Source: Arthrobacter sp. HY1533
GTDB lineage: Bacteria > Actinomycetota > Actinomycetes > Actinomycetales > Micrococcaceae
Direction: 5' to 3'
Assembly: GCF_027568515.1 (NCBI RefSeq)
Contig: NZ_JANKZF010000009.1
Location: 186,001 to 250,000, forward strand
Length of the DNA stretch: 64,000 nt
How positions within the stretch are numbered: the first letter of the stretch is position 1; every line of letters starts with the position of its first letter. Both the position numbers and the translations under genes were made by a program. This document shows, piece by piece, positions 62,672 through 64,000 of this stretch. The notes beneath the pieces were generated by a model. The model worked only from the letters and a program-made list of their open reading frames with translations. It was not told the DNA's origin and searched no databases.

Positions 62672-64000
62672 TTAGGCCGGGGCGAAATGCGCCTCGATCA
62701 GGGCCTTCAAATCCCCGTGGCAGCCGCCGCAGCCCGTGCCGGCTCGGGTTGCCGCGGAGATTTCCGGCACGGTTGAGCAGCCCTGCGCCACCGCTGCGCT
62801 GATGGTTTCGCCCGAGACGCCGGCACAACGGCACACGTTTCGTGAGGGGTCCGGGGATGCCGGCGCGGCGTCAGGGCCGTCCAGGCGCAGCAGCGCCGAC
62901 CGGTCTGCCGGGAGTTCTGCGCCACGTTCAAACAGCAAGGTCAGTTCAGCCCCGGTGCGCGGCATGCCCACGCTGATGAAGCCGGCCAGGACCCCGGAGC
63001 GGGTGCCCATCTTCACGTACTTGCCGTGTTCGGGATCTGCCCACACGCTCACTGCCAGGCCGGGGACATCGTCAAAGGGGCCCGCCGCCACGTCGCCGGC
63101 GGCCGCCACGTCCACGCCGCGCGCCTTGAGCATCATGACAGGCGCCCGCTCGGCAGGCAGCGGGTGGGCCGCGGCAGCGCCCGCGGTGAGGAATGCGGCC
63201 AGCCATTCGGCCTGCCGCCAGCCCGGGCCAATGAGCCCCAGCGGCCCGGTCCCAGCGGCACAATCCGCGCAGGAGGAATCAAGACAGCGGACTTCGGCAC
63301 AGTCGCCAATGGCAAAGATGGCGGGGTCGTGGTGCGCCTGCAGCGAGTGGTCCACGAGGATGCCGCGGCCCGTGGCGAGCCCTGCCCCTTCCGCCAGCTC
63401 GGTGCGCGGCCGCACGCCGCAGGAGAGCACCAGCAGCGCGCCTTCCACTGCCGGACCGCCGTCCAGGGCCAAGGCAGAGAATGCCGGAACGCCGTCGGCA
63501 CCCGCCCCCATTTCCACGCCCACGGCCCGCGCGTCGGACACCACAGTGATTCCCCGGGCCCGCAGCGCAGCCGCGACTGTGTGCCCGGCGCCGGCGTCGA
63601 TGCTGCGCCCCAGCGTGTGCGGCCCGTGGTGGACCACCGTGACCAGGGCACCCTCATCGCGGGCGGCAAGGGCGGCCTCCAAGCCCAGGATCCCGCCACC
63701 AAGCACCACCACGCGCTCCCGGCGTGCGACGGCGCCGCGCAGCACCGCGGCGTCGTCCAGCCCGCGCAGGGCGATGACGCCGCGGGGCAGCGGGGAATGC
63801 GCGGCGGGGTCCGGGTTGAGTCCGTGCAGCGGCGGGACCACGGGGCGTGCGCCCGTGGCAAACACGAGGGAGGTGTAGCCCAGCCAGGGGCCATCCGCCA
63901 GGGTGACCCGCTGCCGGGCCCGGTCCACGCGCAGCACGCGGGCACCGCGAAGCACTGTGACCCCGGCGGCTTCGAGCTCGGCGGGGTCGGAGACGGAGAT
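62672..64000 (-). CDS. NirB-like FAD/BFD oxidoreductase, 3' part
   Basis: 443 codons visible; the frame stays open to the right edge, so the N-terminus is missing. Parts: VFATGARPVVPPLHG, the NAD site VVLGGGILGLEAALAARDEGA, IFAIGDCAEVRC, and a C-terminal BFD-like [2Fe-2S] domain (CRCAGVSGETI..., TRAGTGCGGCHGDLKALIEAHF). There is no siroheme reductase domain, so it is half of NirB. Such flavoproteins donate electrons in assimilatory nitrate or nitrite reduction. The partner is outside the window; the nearby nirBD favours a nitrogen-assimilation role. Confidence 0.85.
   Translation of the reverse strand: MSVSDPAELEAAGVTVLRGARVLRVDRARQRVTLADGPWLGYTSLVFATGARPVVPPLHGLNPDPAAHSPLPRGVIALRGLDDAAVLRGAVARRERVVVLGGGILGLEAALAARDEGALVTVVHHGPHTLGRSIDAGAGHTVAAALRARGITVVSDARAVGVEMGAGADGVPAFSALALDGGPAVEGALLVLSCGVRPRTELAEGAGLATGRGILVDHSLQAHHDPAIFAIGDCAEVRCLDSSCADCAAGTGPLGLIGPGWRQAEWLAAFLTAGAAAAHPLPAERAPVMMLKARGVDVAAAGDVAAGPFDDVPGLAVSVWADPEHGKYVKMGTRSGVLAGFISVGMPRTGAELTLLFERGAELPADRSALLRLDGPDAAPASPDPSRNVCRCAGVSGETISAAVAQGCSTVPEISAATRAGTGCGGCHGDLKALIEAHFAPA

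Overview
The window comes from the chromosome of a high-GC Gram-positive actinobacterium, most likely Micrococcaceae (Arthrobacter-like). The evidence is GC-rich housekeeping genes (mfd, nirB, pgm, nhaA), frequent GTG and TTG starts, LANTG-type sorting signals, a SipW/alternate-signal-peptide surface operon, a flavoprotein reductase of the mycobacterial LpdA type, and GC-rich repeats carrying a CTCGACCACCG core. This is read from family features, not from a database comparison.

Layout. (1) 1-0.6 kb: end of a sufS-sufU iron-sulfur assembly operon. (2) 0.6-22.8 kb: a mosaic exopolysaccharide locus. It has a LANTG surface protein, a DUF4012 protein, an initiating sugar transferase, a Wzz/BY-kinase, gmd and fcl (GDP-L-fucose), WcaI- and GT4-type glycosyltransferases, a Wzx-like flippase, a WcaF-like acetyltransferase, a Wzy-like polymerase, a pyruvyltransferase and a GT14 enzyme. 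The part from about 10.7 to 22 kb is visibly AT-richer, changes strand repeatedly, and contains decayed IS3, IS481 and IS30 copies plus about 1.9 kb with no readable gene. (3) 22.9-24.3 kb: an operon of an Hpt-like protein lacking its histidine, a VanZ-family protein and a low-molecular-weight tyrosine phosphatase, the last being a plausible partner of the BY-kinase.

(4) 24.6-38.5 kb: the most unusual block. A compact operon (two proteins with alternate-type signal peptides, a SipW-like signal peptidase, two membrane-anchored extracellular proteins) is flanked by paralogous PAS/HisKA kinases. A third paralogous kinase lies nearby, but only one OmpR-type response regulator is visible. Direct repeats with 11-bp periodicity precede the operon, and a second copy of that regulatory DNA sits before a hairpin with no gene. 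The block also holds a phage-tailspike-like beta-helix protein and a QueC-like PP-loop protein.

(5) 38.5-64 kb: mostly core functions. These are nhaA with an Asp-rich C-terminal loop, a 973-residue LANTG protein with near-identical 264-bp repeats, a DUF2505 gene, mfd with two in-frame repeat insertions, an Rrf2 regulator, an ssu-type sulfonate ABC transporter preceded by a perfect palindrome, deoC, a nirB-cobA-hemD siroheme/nitrite reductase operon divergent from nirD, a DUF1992 gene, a phosphohexomutase, a purine nucleoside phosphorylase, an LpdA-type flavoprotein, and the 3' part of a nitrite-reductase-like oxidoreductase that runs off the window.

No rRNA, tRNA or CRISPR array was seen.
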